NCBI RefSeq assembly: GCF_932526225.1
Contig: NC_064036.1
Span: 16,328,953-16,392,952, forward strand
Direction: 5' to 3'
Origin: Nematostella vectensis
Lineage: Eukaryota; Cnidaria; Anthozoa; Actiniaria; Edwardsiidae
Length of the DNA stretch: 64,000 bases
A program made the translations under genes and the position numbers. This document shows, in pieces, positions 1 to 13,500 of the stretch; positions within the stretch are counted from its first letter, which is position 1; each line of letters begins with the position of its first letter. A model generated the notes under the pieces. It was given only the letters and a program-made list of their open reading frames with translations. It had not been told where the DNA came from and searched no databases.

Positions 1-361
1 TTGGATTTTAAAAGGGGGGTCACTGATTCCTTTGGGTGTTGTCTCTAGGCATGTGTAGATTGTGCTAGTAAATGAGTGAGGACTGTCCATTTTTAGAAAT
101 AACGAACTTTTTTATGGTTTGGATCAATTTTATACCAATTTGTTGCTCAAAAGTTGCAAAGGAAGGCAAAAGTTGCCCTAGGTTGCTGGTCCTTCGAAAA
201 GTTGCTCAAAACGCCAAAAGTTGCTCAAAAGTTGCCAAGCACAATCTACATATGCCTAGTTGTCTCTACTATATAATTTGACGAAGTGTCAAATCAGACT
301 TCTTGGTTTAACTTGTCTCGGTTTGGGGGCAGTTATTTGGCATGCACAATCCAGGAGTCAA

Positions 362-684
362 GGATACCCAGGGGGGGGGGGGGGGGGTGCAGGGGGTGCG
401 AACCCACCCCCCACAACGGCCGAAGGTCCACTTTCGGTTCTTAAATAGACGTGCCATTTGTAGACAAAACTAGCATAAGCTAGATCACTCTGGTAGCCAA
501 ATTCGACAATAAAAGTCCTGTGGTGATACTGCAAATGGATTAAAAAAATTCTATTTTGTTTTTTTCGGGGATGGCCAAAATTTTTATCAGAGAATTCCCC
601 CCCCCCCCCTCTCCGGAAAAATTAGGTCCAATTCCTCGGATTTCGCACCCTCCCCCCCCAAGAAAAATCCTGGGTACGGGCCTG
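362..684 (+). repeat. Dispersed repeat, copy 1 (TACCCAGG ends)
   Basis: About 320 bp beginning GATACCCAGG and ending CCTGGGTACGGGCCTG. A diverged copy in the same orientation lies at 53898-54257; both share the segments ACAACGGCCGAA, GTCCACTTTCGGTTCT and GCTAGATCACTCTGGTA. The inverted TACCCAGG ends suggest a non-autonomous DNA transposon. Two G/C homopolymer runs inside it are probably unstable in assembly. Confidence 0.65.
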
Positions 685-1407
685 ATTAAGCCACGTTTTA
701 TCTATGCAATGCAAACCTGTATACACCCTTAATACATCTTTTTTATGTTCTCCGCTATATAATATAATAAAGTGCTTATGTTCCATATCTAAAATATAAA
801 TAAAACAATTTTAATGCTATAAGCGCTCATTCTCCATCATCAACATCCTCACTCATATCTGATTCTCCTGTCTTCCTGGCTCTTTTTCTTTTCTCGTGCT
901 GCGCTTTTCTTGCAAGGAGAAGATCGAAAAGCCTTTTTGCTTCTTTTACGCTTTTACGTCATCCATAGCATCAACCATTATCAGGTTGCAACCTGGAGTT
1001 AGTCGCATCTTTGAGAAATTGAGTGCCTTAACTTTTGAATTAATGTTTTCATCCAATTCCTTCCCCTCCACTTTTTGTCTTTCTTCGGTTTTCGGGAGAA
1101 GGGCCCCGAAAATATGGGTGAAGCTTAAGGGAAGGCATGAAAATTTTTGTTACCCCTGAAGGGGGGGTCAACTAATTTTATCCCTCAATTTTATCAAAAT
1201 CCTCACGCCCACCCCCCCCCCCCCCCACCCCCCTCGGGATATATAATAAGTGAACTTTCCCTTATCATTGTTTGTGCTTATTTGTCTTCCTATGAATGTC
1301 GAATTAAAATAATAAGAAAGATGAGGCTGACTAAAACTTTATACTTATGATTTTGTTTAGTTTCCTTTCAAGTTCACCTTTTAAAATCAATGATTTTTTA
1401 ATCCAAG
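685..1407. other. Upstream intron sequence, no gene seen
   Basis: AT-rich sequence with C-runs near 1206-1233. I could not find a repeat I C-linker exon here, so the next 5' exon of the channel is probably outside the window. Confidence 0.5.
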
Positions 1408-1554
1408 GCGCATGTGTTCAAGGAAGTAAGCGATGCTTGTAAGCGAATGATTGCTATGTGCATCAAGCCAACCTTTTTTATGCCGAGTCAGATGATTGTC
1501 AAGAAAGGCGAAACAGGGCAGAGCATTTGCTATATTCACAAAGGCAAAGCTGAG
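1408..1554 (+). CDS. CNGK: CNGK exon: start of cNBD, repeat I
   Basis: Acceptor ATCCAAG before GCG; donor GAG|GTATTT. 49 codons, phase 0 at both ends. It encodes [14 protein letters not shown], then [18 protein letters not shown], the first beta strands of a cNBD. This is the most 5' exon I can recognise. Confidence 0.88.
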
Positions 1555-4500
1555 GTATTTACTCTACTTGCAGTATTCCTGTACTCATATTTTTTTAGTC
1601 TTGCTCTGTCGCAAATTTAAAAATTATTGCATTACTTGCCTTTGCTTGCTCTTTTGGCTTTCAATTCTTCACTAAGGCAACATTGAATTTTATTTTCTGC
1701 CTTTATTTGTTCTGTACTTTGCTCTATTTAAATGAGTACACCTTTTGCTGTTCATTACGAGAAAATACGCCTTCATGTGCGCCAATACTCAGTCAATAAA
1801 GCGCAAATACATCCATTTGAACGAAGCGGCATTTATTTGCACAAAATGCATATTCAATTTAAAATTTTGCATAAATGTGACCATTCAATTGCTTCTTTGA
1901 GCATACATTTTGCGAAAAATGGAAATCAGCTGAGAAAAACAACATTCAACTGCACAAATATTCGTCTCATTTTAATCTTAAAAGATTAAACGAAAACTTA
2001 ACAAAGTGATTCGACAATCAATGGCACGAATATAACAGTTATTTACATTAATATGAGTAAGTACGCAGCTGCTTTGTCTCCTACTATCTTTTTTCTACAA
2101 AGGAGTTCTTTTGTCTCTATTCTTCTCGTTCTTTGTGTCGAGGTGTGGATATTGTTTATTTGCCCAATCAAATTGCAGCTTGTAAGAGCTGCGTACTGAC
2201 CCATTAATATTACACCTTTTGCTTTTCATTACAAATAGATTTTTCATTCCTGGTTGTCGAATAGTGTAAATGAATGTGAAGAAAATGCAATTGTGTTCAC
2301 TTAATTATGTAAAGTTCGTTAATGCATTTCCTGTTAGTTCAAATGATTTACTTTCGCTTAAATGACAGTACATCGGCGTAAATGTTTGTAATTTTGGCTA
2401 AAATGAATGCGTATTTCTCGGTAATGAAAAGCAAAAGGTGTACATAGTTTGACTAACAATAGCATTAGTAAACAACCTTTACTGCCCTCTTAAGAATCAT
2501 TAGTGCGATTGTACTAGTAATATAGTCTTTGTGTAATTCAATAAACAAAAATCTGCTATCAACTAGATATGATGTAACTCGCACGTTTTTGGGAATTTTG
2601 TGCATGCAAGTTATAAAGACGGTTGTTGTGCAATTTTTTTTTTTCAAGTGCCTTAAACAAACAAAATTCATTTATGGGGATAGCTTTCTACAGTGTATTG
2701 TGCTGTGAACTCTAGCTTATGTGCTGTAGACGATGCCGAGGAGAAAGGATACCTCTCGAATACAGGGAAAGAATTGTCAGGGCCTTTGATGACGAAAAAG
2801 AGGACTGCTAGTTGCAGACACGCTCGGAGTAAATAGGTCGACCGCAAGAGGAATGTGGCACGCTACATACGAGAGGGCAGAATCCGCGAAAGACCCCGAG
2901 GCGGCCAGAGATATGTTCGTGTGGACGATGTGATGAGGAAATGCTTGGAGGAAATCATTAATGAGAACGGCATGCTGACTCTACAGCGAATAAACCAAGA
3001 AACTGCGGCGACGTCTTCCCGGCAAACCACAAATTCACGATAGAACTGTAGCGAGGACACGCGACGGGATGCTTTTCCGTGTCAAATTAGCCAGACCCCT
3101 CCCAGCCGAAAGGAACCGGCCCGACGTTCTTGATAGAAGACAGATATATGCCAACTGGTTTATGAACCACGCCGTTCTTCATCATACCGTGTTTGAAGAT
3201 GAGTGTGGCTATATCATTTGGACCGCACGAAGTCATGGACGAGCAAGGCTAGGAGAGAGAGCGGACAGGCAAGTTTGTGGCCAGAGAGGGCGTATTGTAA
3301 CGGTTGCGATGGCAGAGACTCCAAGATTTTCTTGTCCAAAGTAGGCTTAATCTAGACGGTAGACCCTGACGAAAGGGTCATCTTTATATACGATGGCGCG
3401 AGAGCACACAATGACCCTGGCGATCCAGGCGACAACACATAACTGGAAAAGCTTCCACCATATAGTCCTTTCCTGAAAATCGTGGAGCAAGCAATAAGCG
3501 CGCCAAAAGCCTCGATCAAGGCGGACATCTCCAGACCCCAAGTACAAGCAATGATGTAATAAGCACGCTAAAGCTCGATCAAGGCGGACATCTCAAGACC
3601 CCAAGTACAAGCAATGATGTAATAAGCGCGCCAAAAGCCTCGATCAAGGCGGACATCTCAAGACCCCAAGTACAAGCAATGATGTAATAAGCGCGCCAAA
3701 AGCCTCGATCAAGGCAGACATCTCAAGACCCCAAGTACAAGCAATGGTGGGCAACAGAGACGAAGCCTGGGCGCGAGGATTACCTCTAGGCGAGTTCCGC
3801 ACACAACAACTGTTAGCGGCCCTAACACGCTCTATCAACACAATAACAGCAGCGAAGTGTGCGTTATGGTACAGGCTAATGCAGACCTATTTGCCTCGCT
3901 GTATGAATCGTGAGATTATTGAAGATTAGTGAAAAAGTACAGTACTACATATTTTTGTTCTGAAAAAATGCGACTACTATATTGAAAGTATATATTATTT
4001 CATTGAATTACTTAAAGACTGTATTGTTATTACAATCGCATTAATGATATTAAGAAGGACTGTAATGATTGTCTGTTAATGCTATTGATTGTCAATCTTG
4101 GTACAAGGTGTAATATTAGAATATTGATGTCAATAAATGGTGTATTTGTGCTATTGATTGTCGAATCAATTTGTTGAGATCTCGTTTAATCGTAATGACA
4201 TTAAAATTAATGTAGTTGAATGTTGTTTTTCCCAAATTGAATGCCCTCATTCCTTGATGAGTGACAAAAAGTACAATTGAATTACCACATTTATGCAAAA
4301 TTCCATATTGAATATAAAATTTGCGCAAATCAATGTCGCCTCGTTCAAATGAATGTATTTAAAGGCGTATTTTCTCGTAACGAACAGCAAAAGTTTTAAA
4401 GCACTGATTTATTTTCTATCAGACTTCCCCTGTATACGCCGTATTCTTATTGGCAAAGCTTAGATTCATCTTAATAAAGGTTATGGAGAAAATATAAATA

Positions 4501-7500
4501 TGTTTAAGATCCTTCATTTTTGCCAATACATTTCGAATTTATTATATCAGATCTACGACGATGATGATATTACACAAAGCATTGTTTTGGAAGAAGGTTA
4601 CATCTTTGGCGAGGTTTGTCTTTTATATTATTTTCGTCTTAGATGATAATATGGATGGTAACGAGGGTTTAGTAAGGATAATTTCATCTGCTAATAATAA
4701 AGTCGTTGCTTTGGAATTTCTTCTGCTGGTGGAAGCTCTGATGATGATGGTAAGGGACTATGGTGACGTCTTGGTTGTTTCATTTGTGATGACCATGCTG
4801 TTGTTGTTTTTGTTGTGAATTTTTCTGTTTGCTTGTTGTTGTTTTTTTTTTTTTGCTGGTGTTAGTTCTGATAGTTGGTAATGACGGTGCTCAAGATGGT
4901 GATAAAGCTATCTTTTTGTTATAACTGTGACATTTTCTTGTTTGTGTTGTTTCTTGTGGTGAAGTACCTGCGATGACAATGGCCTTAGTGGTTTTATTTC
5001 TGATGATCATGTTGTTGTTGTTATTGTTGCTGCTACTTGCTGGTTGTAGTTTTGATGGTAGTGTTGATAATGATGCCAGTAATCAGGACGGTGATGGCTC
5101 TGTGTTGGCGTTGTTGTGCATTTCTCTTGCTGTTCGTTGCTGGCGAATATAATGACGGTGTCTTAGTGATGATTAAACTTGCCAAGTGGTAATGATGAAA
5201 GCAACTGTGATCATGCTCTTAACATTAGCAGCTATTGCTTATGATTTTGAAGATGCGACAGCGAACATTATAACCCTCAAACTTTGCCCGGAATTAAAAA
5301 TTTTTTTTTTGCCACGAATTTTTAACATTAGATTATTGTGGAAGGGAGAGTGGATCCGGGAGGGGACTCCGATAAAAACAGACGGGGGTGATCGTCGGCA
5401 AAATCAATATTAACCCTAAGGGATAGCACTTTGGGTCTGGTCAACAGAAATTCGTACCCCTAAAAGATAGCAAATTGGGTGTGGTAGAAGGAATTTTTAA
5501 CCCTTAGAGATAGTAAATTCGGAAATATCGTTAAACAACCTATAAGGAATAGCAGTTGCCCCCAAAAGATAGGATGATCATCCCTGTATACTTTTCTTGA
5601 GAGTCCTCCCGGGGTGGGTGTTTCCTTTAATTAAGATCAAAGAACAATTGAAATCTTATCCGTTTCCATTACTCTGGACAGAGGAATCCCTTTATCCGTT
5701 TTCAGAGTCATTAAACGTGATTCCGATTTGTTTTTAAATCCGTGTATCGTTAGTAACGCTGTCCACATCTGATGCGGTGTCAGTGTTGTTGTTTTTATTT
5801 GGCGAGCCGATCATACAGCTTGTGTTTACAGTGGCTGCTTGAAAGCTCTGACTTTTTGCTTTCTTCTCAACAATTACGTAATCACTGACGAATACGGTAT
5901 CAAACTCTTGATCTAAAAGATATATTGTAATACCCGATATATAATAAACTTTTATTGTGCGTGTAGGTTAGCTTGGTGTATAACATGTCACTAATCACTA
6001 ACGAATACGGTATCAAACTCTTGATCTAAAAGATATATTGTAATACCCGATATATAATAAACTTCTATTGTGCGTGTAGGTTAGCTTGGTGTATAACATG
6101 TTACGTGCGAGTAACGTGCGCGCCCTCTCACCTTGCGTCGTCTTCATCCTGAATCGTGACGACATGAACAAAGTCCTTAAACACTACCCAGAAGGTGAGG
6201 CCCATTGTATATAGTCCCTAGAAAGCTACACTAAAGGCCTTTAAGGTCACTCACTTCTCATCAATATATAGCTTAGTATTTCGCCAGTACCTAACGAAGT
6301 GAGCAAAGTTCTGGAACGACCCAGGTAACAAAGGCCTGCTCTGATGACAAAGCTCTGATGGTATCCTCCTTGGGTTCTGCCTTCTTTTCCATTCCATTAT
6401 ACGTAATTCCAACCCCTACCTCAATTCAACTATAAGCCCCCTACCAAAATGCAAAGACGGCCAATCAATGATCTATTCATTATGCAGGCGAGGCATTCAA
6501 AGTCCATAATCACATATTGTTCCAGCTTTCCCATACTGCGAACTACGGTAAAAACACGTCCATAAACATTACATGGAAAGTGGTGGGATGGCTTTATAGT
6601 CAGTTATTCAGGAGTAATTCAGCCCTAAGTTGTAGTTCTGAATAAAGTTGGTCAACATTCATCCTTTTCAAGGTATAAATCAACACAAGGTTGTAAAGGT
6701 ATGTTCAACGCCTCTGTGAAACAGAGTGGTTGCGCTGACGTTTCGGGTGTTGGCCCTTCGTCGGAGCTTAGACCGTTACGACTGGTTTTTATCCCAAGTA
6801 CTTATGGTAGTAGCGGTAAATTTTTTACATCCATTTCATCTCTTCAGATTTTGCGCATTTGCTCCACGCGGTGGATCACCGATGCGAGATCGTGGAACGA
6901 AAGAGAAAATCCTCGTTGATCCTCGATCTGAACCAAGCGGAAGCGAACAAATGGCTCATTGGTAAAATGGTAAGTCATGCCTTACCGTTTGATTTACACT
7001 AGTGCGCAAGCTCGAGTGCAAGTTAAACCACTAGCACCACACAAGCGAGAAACGGACAAACACAAGCAAAGAAAACCAGACAGTTGGGTTCTTTTGTGCT
7101 TAAGTTCCAGTGAGATCTAACCTTTATACGTGGCTTGAAGCACGAAAAAAAACGTGAAATCATTTGATAAAAAACATCCTTGACCGACGCTCATAACGAT
7201 ACATACTAACAGTTTTTTTTTAAACATGTAGGCAGTAAACGTTAACGCGTAACATTTTCCCCTGCTTGACCTGAGTCGTTCTCAGGTTGTCTCGTTATTA
7301 CACGTTTCAACGTGATATGTTACTGCTTTGATTATATTTCAACTCATATTTTGTGATTTCGATGCAATATTCCAGGGAGCCAAAGCCGTTCACCTTGGTG
7401 ACAGGTATGTGATGCACGCCAAAAGCAACCGAGTTGCTTTTCTTTCAGTAACCCTAAAGCCCCACGCAATCGAGCTGTCCGCATAGCACTCTCTTATACT

Positions 7501-10500
7501 GGTGCTGTTTATACACCTTGATGGAAGGTGTGGCAAATTAGTGAAGCCTGAAAAGGACCGATTTAGGAACTATATGTGTTGGGATCATAAACTAGTACTC
7601 AGACTGACAGACAAGCTGTAGTTCTCTTATATAACAGTCCACACTATAGTAATAGTCTGTGCTTGACAGAGACATTGCACAAGCAGCCTCAACAGGAGAG
7701 CATTGCACTTTACTAAATAGTGAAGCCCGAAAGGGCATTGCACATTACTAGAAAGTGAAAGCTCGAAAGAGTCGTTGCACATCAGCCAAGACAGACAGTA
7801 CATTATCTTATACACACCGTATAAGATAATGATAACAACTAAAAATGAAATTCCCTGAGCCTAGCGAGGTGATGCTCGCAATGTTGGCCGATTTTGGTGC
7901 TGTTTGCTTGGGGCTTTATTTTATGCTAAGTAGTTTATTTTGTCTCTCTAATATCTTTATGCAAGTCTTAGCGTCATAAAAAATCACAAACATTTTTAAA
8001 ACCTATTAAACTCTATGCAATTTTTTCTTTCTTTCTTTCTTAGCTGGTGGGAACGTGTGAAGAACCGCGTGATATCGCCTCATTCCCGTGGTTTTGCCAT
8101 CTGGGAGAAGATCCACATCTCCGTGTTGATCCTTGTCTGTTTCTTGTACTCCTTCATCGCGTCATTCAGCATTGTTTTTCATAAACTCGGCTATGGCGAA
8201 AGCATCGGTACCAACCTCCTTCTCGCGTTTTCATATCTCTTGGATTTTGTCCTGGTCGCCGACTTCTTGTTACGATTCAATCTTGCAACTGCGGTTACCA
8301 ATGGTATGTAGGGGTTGCGCGACAACTTGCGTTATGGATCAACGCGTGATAGACTGACTATTAACTTGAGTGAATAGTTGCGTGACGAAACCACTTGTGA
8401 AAAATTGCGTGACCAAGCGTGTGAAAATATCTAGAGTGAACAATTTCGGGTCGAACCCACTTGTGACAAACTGCGTGACCAGTGTGTGACAGTCTTTTAA
8501 GTGAACAATATCGTGACAAACCCAATTGTGACAAACAATTATGATCAATTATGTGACAATTTCTTGAGTGAATAATATCGTGACGAACCACCTTGGGACA
8601 AACAGCGCGAACAATCGTGTGACAATCTCTTGAAAGAACAATTTCGACAATCTCTTGAATGAACAATTTCTTGTGACCTGTTGCAAGTGTAACAGCTTTG
8701 GGTTAGTGGTTCATTTGACCGTCTCCTTAATACGACGACTATGACCACTTGGTTTGGGGGGGGGGGTTACCGGGTTTTACTTGTTTGCTTTTACAAACTG
8801 AAGGCTTTACAAGGTGTTCCAAGAGAGGGAAAACAACATCATATCATGCCATGTACATATATATAACTGTGCCCCCTTATGTGCGTATAATCGTGTCTGT
8901 TCGTGTACATATCTATAACCGTGTCTCTTTGGGGCTTCTACCGTACCCCTTTTTATGTGCTCCTAAGATGGCGATAACCGACACTGACATCCTGAAAAGC
9001 TTTTAGCTCCGTTTAGATGAGGGTTTAGCCAATGGGTGTACGAGGGGCGACCTTCCTACGTGGACTGCCGTGACTTATGTAATGTTTACATGGTCGCTAC
9101 TGACTACGGTGATAATACACTACATGCTTGCTGTGCTAGTGCGCATGGCAAGTTTCACACGTGATTACAATGATTGACAGGATTTCAACCATTTTTGCAG
9201 TCAAATTCTTAAGACGTACTAAAACCTAATTCTACCGACTGCTAAGGCTGAAGCATACTTAGGGTAAACCATGTGCGAACTCGAACCTAACTTTCCTTCC
9301 TTCGTTAATGAGTATAAGACGAGAATTGGTGGCAAAATTCCGACTCTCAAGTACCACTAAGGAAAGGACGCGCCACTTCCCTTTTTAGGACAAGTTAGCT
9401 AGAATTAGAAACTGCTTGCCTAAGCAATTCCTTGCAACCGTTAAGATTTCCCCTGTCAAATGCGATAGGTTAACTAAAAAATGCTTTAAGTTGGCCTGTT
9501 AACTTCACACAAGTTGGCAGCTAAATAATATAAAATTTCTAGTTATTAAAAATAGTATGTTTCGTTACTTTGCGTTACTGGCCGCGTGACACAAGTCCGT
9601 TGTTGCTGAACTGCACGGGTAATAGACTGATCTAGCGTTCCTTGCCCGATTGGTGCCGGTGTGTGTTTGTAACGGGACAAATTTTGTTTTTAGATCTCAA
9701 GGAGATCCGTGCTAACTACATCCGCACCAAGTTGTTCTGGCTGGATCTTGTCGCTATTCTCCCCATCGAAGTATTGGCGGTTTTTATGCCGGCCAAACAT
9801 CTACAATGGCATGCCCTCTCGTTCCTCAAGCTGAATCGCCTCCTCAAGATCGGACGAGTACGTACCATGCAGTTACTCCACTCTCACATAATGTGATTCC
9901 AAAGAAGATTCAAAAGACCCGAAATTTCAATTTGAAGATTTTCACATTTGTAAACCCTTTTGGTTATTCTAATAGTTATTTCCTGTGTTTTGGATTTCTG
10001 AAGCAGAACAAAATCCTCCAAACGAGAAGTAATTAAAGAAACATTAGAAACCATTAGAAAATAAGTGCTTAGTATTAGTAAATTGAATGATTAATTTCTG
10101 AATGATTTAAATGGTAACCTTTTGTCTCTGCTTAGTGGTGAGGACTGAGAGTAAACTTTCTTTATCCTTTGTTTTTGTTTTCCAGCTAATATCATACTTC
10201 AACGATCTAGAGAACAGATTCGGCGCGAACGTGGGAAATGTGCGCTCCATCAAGTTTGGCTTCTACATTCTGATAAGCACTCACATCTGCGCATGTCTCT
10301 GGTTTGTGGAGTCATGCTATGGTAAAGGGTGAGTTCCATCACGCACCGAGGAGGGCTGGGGATGCTGACTGCCGTGGTGTCTTTTTTTCTTTCAAGACGA
10401 CTATCGGATTTTTGGCCGCTTTTAAGCATTAAACATTAAAATGTTTTCACCAACGAAGTTCTACTGGTACTGTGTAAAATAGGCCTGAAATGTTATTTGC

Positions 10501-13500
10501 TCCTCTAAGGTACTTAAAGATTAGTTTGAAATGGCGTATGAGCCACGTGACATGTTTGTTTCAGGTGTAAGCACGGCAGCTGGGCCACCGACGTGATCCA
10601 AGTTTCGGATCCTGTTGGTTTATCGGAGTATATTGCAAGCATGTACTGGGCGGCGGCCTCCATGAGTTCTACTGGTTACGGCGACATACACGCCCACGAT
10701 AACGCCAGCGAAATGCTCTCCATCATCGTCATGTTAACTGGAATGCTGCTATACGGCTACTTCATGTGCAGTTTCTCTGCTACCATTGCCCATACTTTTG
10801 CTCCGAAGTAAGTTCTTCCTTGTTCGTTCTTCCAAGTTTTTCCTTGTTATGGTTGTTTGTTTGTTCGGCGTTATTAGTTTCTTTCACCTCAACAACTAGT
10901 TTGCACTAATCCTGAAAGGTCCTTACAAATTAAAAATAGACATAAATAATAATAAAAAATAATTAATAGTCAAACAAATGAATTAATAGAAAAAAATATA
11001 TTAAAGCTGCTGCCTTGGTGTGGTTATAGAGGATAAAGCTTCTGTAACTGTTGCCTTGAAGGCTGGCAGAGAGCTATAGGTTAGGCGTTCCATAATCTGT
11101 ATGCTCTGGGGGAGAATGAATAAGAAAGACTCTTGATACCGGAGTGAACTTGGCGGTACATAAAATTCACTGAACGTGGCAGTACATAAAAAGAAATGAA
11201 AAAAGTTATCTGTTTTTCAGCAATATCAAACCTATCAAAGCAAGATGCTGCACTTCTACTAATGCTACTATGTTTTGGCTAATAGCTCTCAATAAAAGCA
11301 TTGGATAGAGTTGTTTTCAAAAAAACCCGTAAAATACTATTTAATTTATTTAGTACTAAGACACTGTTATGTCTTTGTTCTCTTTTGATTTTGAAAACAA
11401 CTCTAAGCAGTTTTAGTTAATTAAACCACCCCTGTAAGGCAGCCACATTTATAACATATTACTGGAGTGTTTGATGTTTTTAGTGGCCATAAAATTAAAT
11501 GGTTGTCTTAAAATAAGTCTATGATAGATATTAAAGGGGACAATAACAAATTCAGAGGTAGTCTATAGTACTTTCATTGCTTTTCTTGTGAACCACAATA
11601 AAGTGGTTAACCCCTATCAAAAAGCTACTCGGCATAGTCCCAGAAGTGATTGCAGAGGCATCACTATATTTCCCTTGTATCTGAACTTTATTATCCCTGT
11701 TATTGTTCATCGCCATTGAATTAGATTAGTCCTGACACCATTGTGTGAAGGCTATACATTATATTATTATTATTATTAAAAAAACTTTGAAAATATTTGG
11801 AATGTGTTGACTCCGCCTATAGGCAATGCCTAAATCCATATATTAATTTTCTATTTCCAGGACAAAGTTTTACGAGCGCATTCTCTCACTCCGGGAGTTT
11901 TTGGCTAAACACAACATCGCCAACTCACTCATTCAGCGGACTGAAGACTACCTAACTACCCTCTGGGAGATTGGAAGGTCAGTTGGAAATGTGTAACCAA
12001 CCTCGGCTCGTCGCTGAGCACAGCTGCCCTAGTTGTGTTACACGGCAAAAACACGACTGTGCCACCAAATAAAATAGCATGTTTGTTCTGATTCGTGCTT
12101 CAGTAATTCCGCTGACCTAAACGGGCGGTGGATATAAGTGGCTGGGTATGAGTTCTGGACTTTATTTGCTATACAAAGCAAAGAGGTTTACGTTTTTTGG
12201 TATCTGGTTGTTTAGGGGCGAGTCTATCCCCGGATCAAAGCGCCTTATGGACGACATGCCGTTAGTCCTACAACAAGACGTATGTGAGCAGGAATCCACA
12301 GATATTCTCAGAGAGGTATGTACAATCATCAGGACTCAATGGATAACAGAGACTGGTAACAGTTACTTTGACAACAGCATCTACAATAGCTACAACAACA
12401 ATAGCTAAAGCTACAACAACTTCAACAACAACAGCAACAACAACAGCCGGAGCAATAATAACAGCAATTCTACAGCCAACAAAGGCAACAACAATGGATA
12501 AAGCAGCATAAACAACTAAATAACAGTAACAACTACTAAAGACATATCGTGATCGACAATAAAATAGAAACAACTACAATACAACAGTACCTCGACAACA
12601 AAAGAACAGCAACGAAAATAAAACATCGTATTCATAACGAACGCTATTACAGAAACAACAACGATAGAAACAGCTGTAAATATTTCTGTTGTTCTTGTTC
12701 GTTAAAATGTGTTTTTGTTTGTGTAGGTCCCGCTGTTTATAGAATGCGACGAAAACTTCATTAAGCAGCTGTCCCTATGTACAACCTCCTACATATTCAA
12801 ACCAGGTATTCAACGCCAAGTCAGTTTCCCAGGATCAGTTCACCGTCCTGGGCCATCGTAAACGATTCCAAAAATCCTTCACGATTTCGAAATCGTTCAC
12901 GATTTTCAAAATCCTTCACGATTTTGGAAATCCTTAACGATTTCAAAATCGTTCACGATTTTAAAAATCCTTCACGATTTTAAAAATCCTTCACGATTTT
13001 TAAAATCCTTCACGATTTTTAAAATCCTTCACGATTTTTGAAATCGTTCACGATTTTGAAAGTCCTCCACGATTTTGTAAATCCTTCACGATTGAAAAAG
13101 GGGAAAAAAAGAAGAAAATGTTGAATTTATGATTTATGATCGCGTGAAACTTCAAATAATACGCTTTTCTATACGATGCCTATGACTACGCAACCCCTCT
13201 CTGCCAATCCTGGGAACGTGCCTGCTATTAATCCCGTTTAGACATCGGCGATCTCTTTTCGCCCTCCCACACACGAAATGAAAAATAAATAGGAGTTTGA
13301 GTAAAAAGAGGGACCATAAATATGTGTAAGAACAGAACGCTATAAGTTCTTTAACAGATGCCTCAGTCTTAAATTTTGTAAAAACGTAATCAGTACAATA
13401 GATTATTAATAATGTTGTGCGCGGGTTTGTTTATCAATACTTCTACACAAAAGTACTTCACAATTTATTGAAAAAAGGAGAGATGTTGCTTTTCGTAGTA

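Larger units (their letters stand above)
1739..4396 (+). mobile_element. Decayed Tc1/mariner-like transposon with long terminal inverted repeats
   Basis: It lies between TA dinucleotides (1737-1738 and 4397-4398). Its ends begin CACCTTTTGCTGTTCATTAC on the left and a diverged complement on the right. Homology between the arms extends about 290 bp, to the shared inner edge GATTCGACAATCAATRGCAC. It encodes a broken DDE transposase and contains a nested MITE. It sits in the intron between the first two cNBD exons. Confidence 0.88.
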
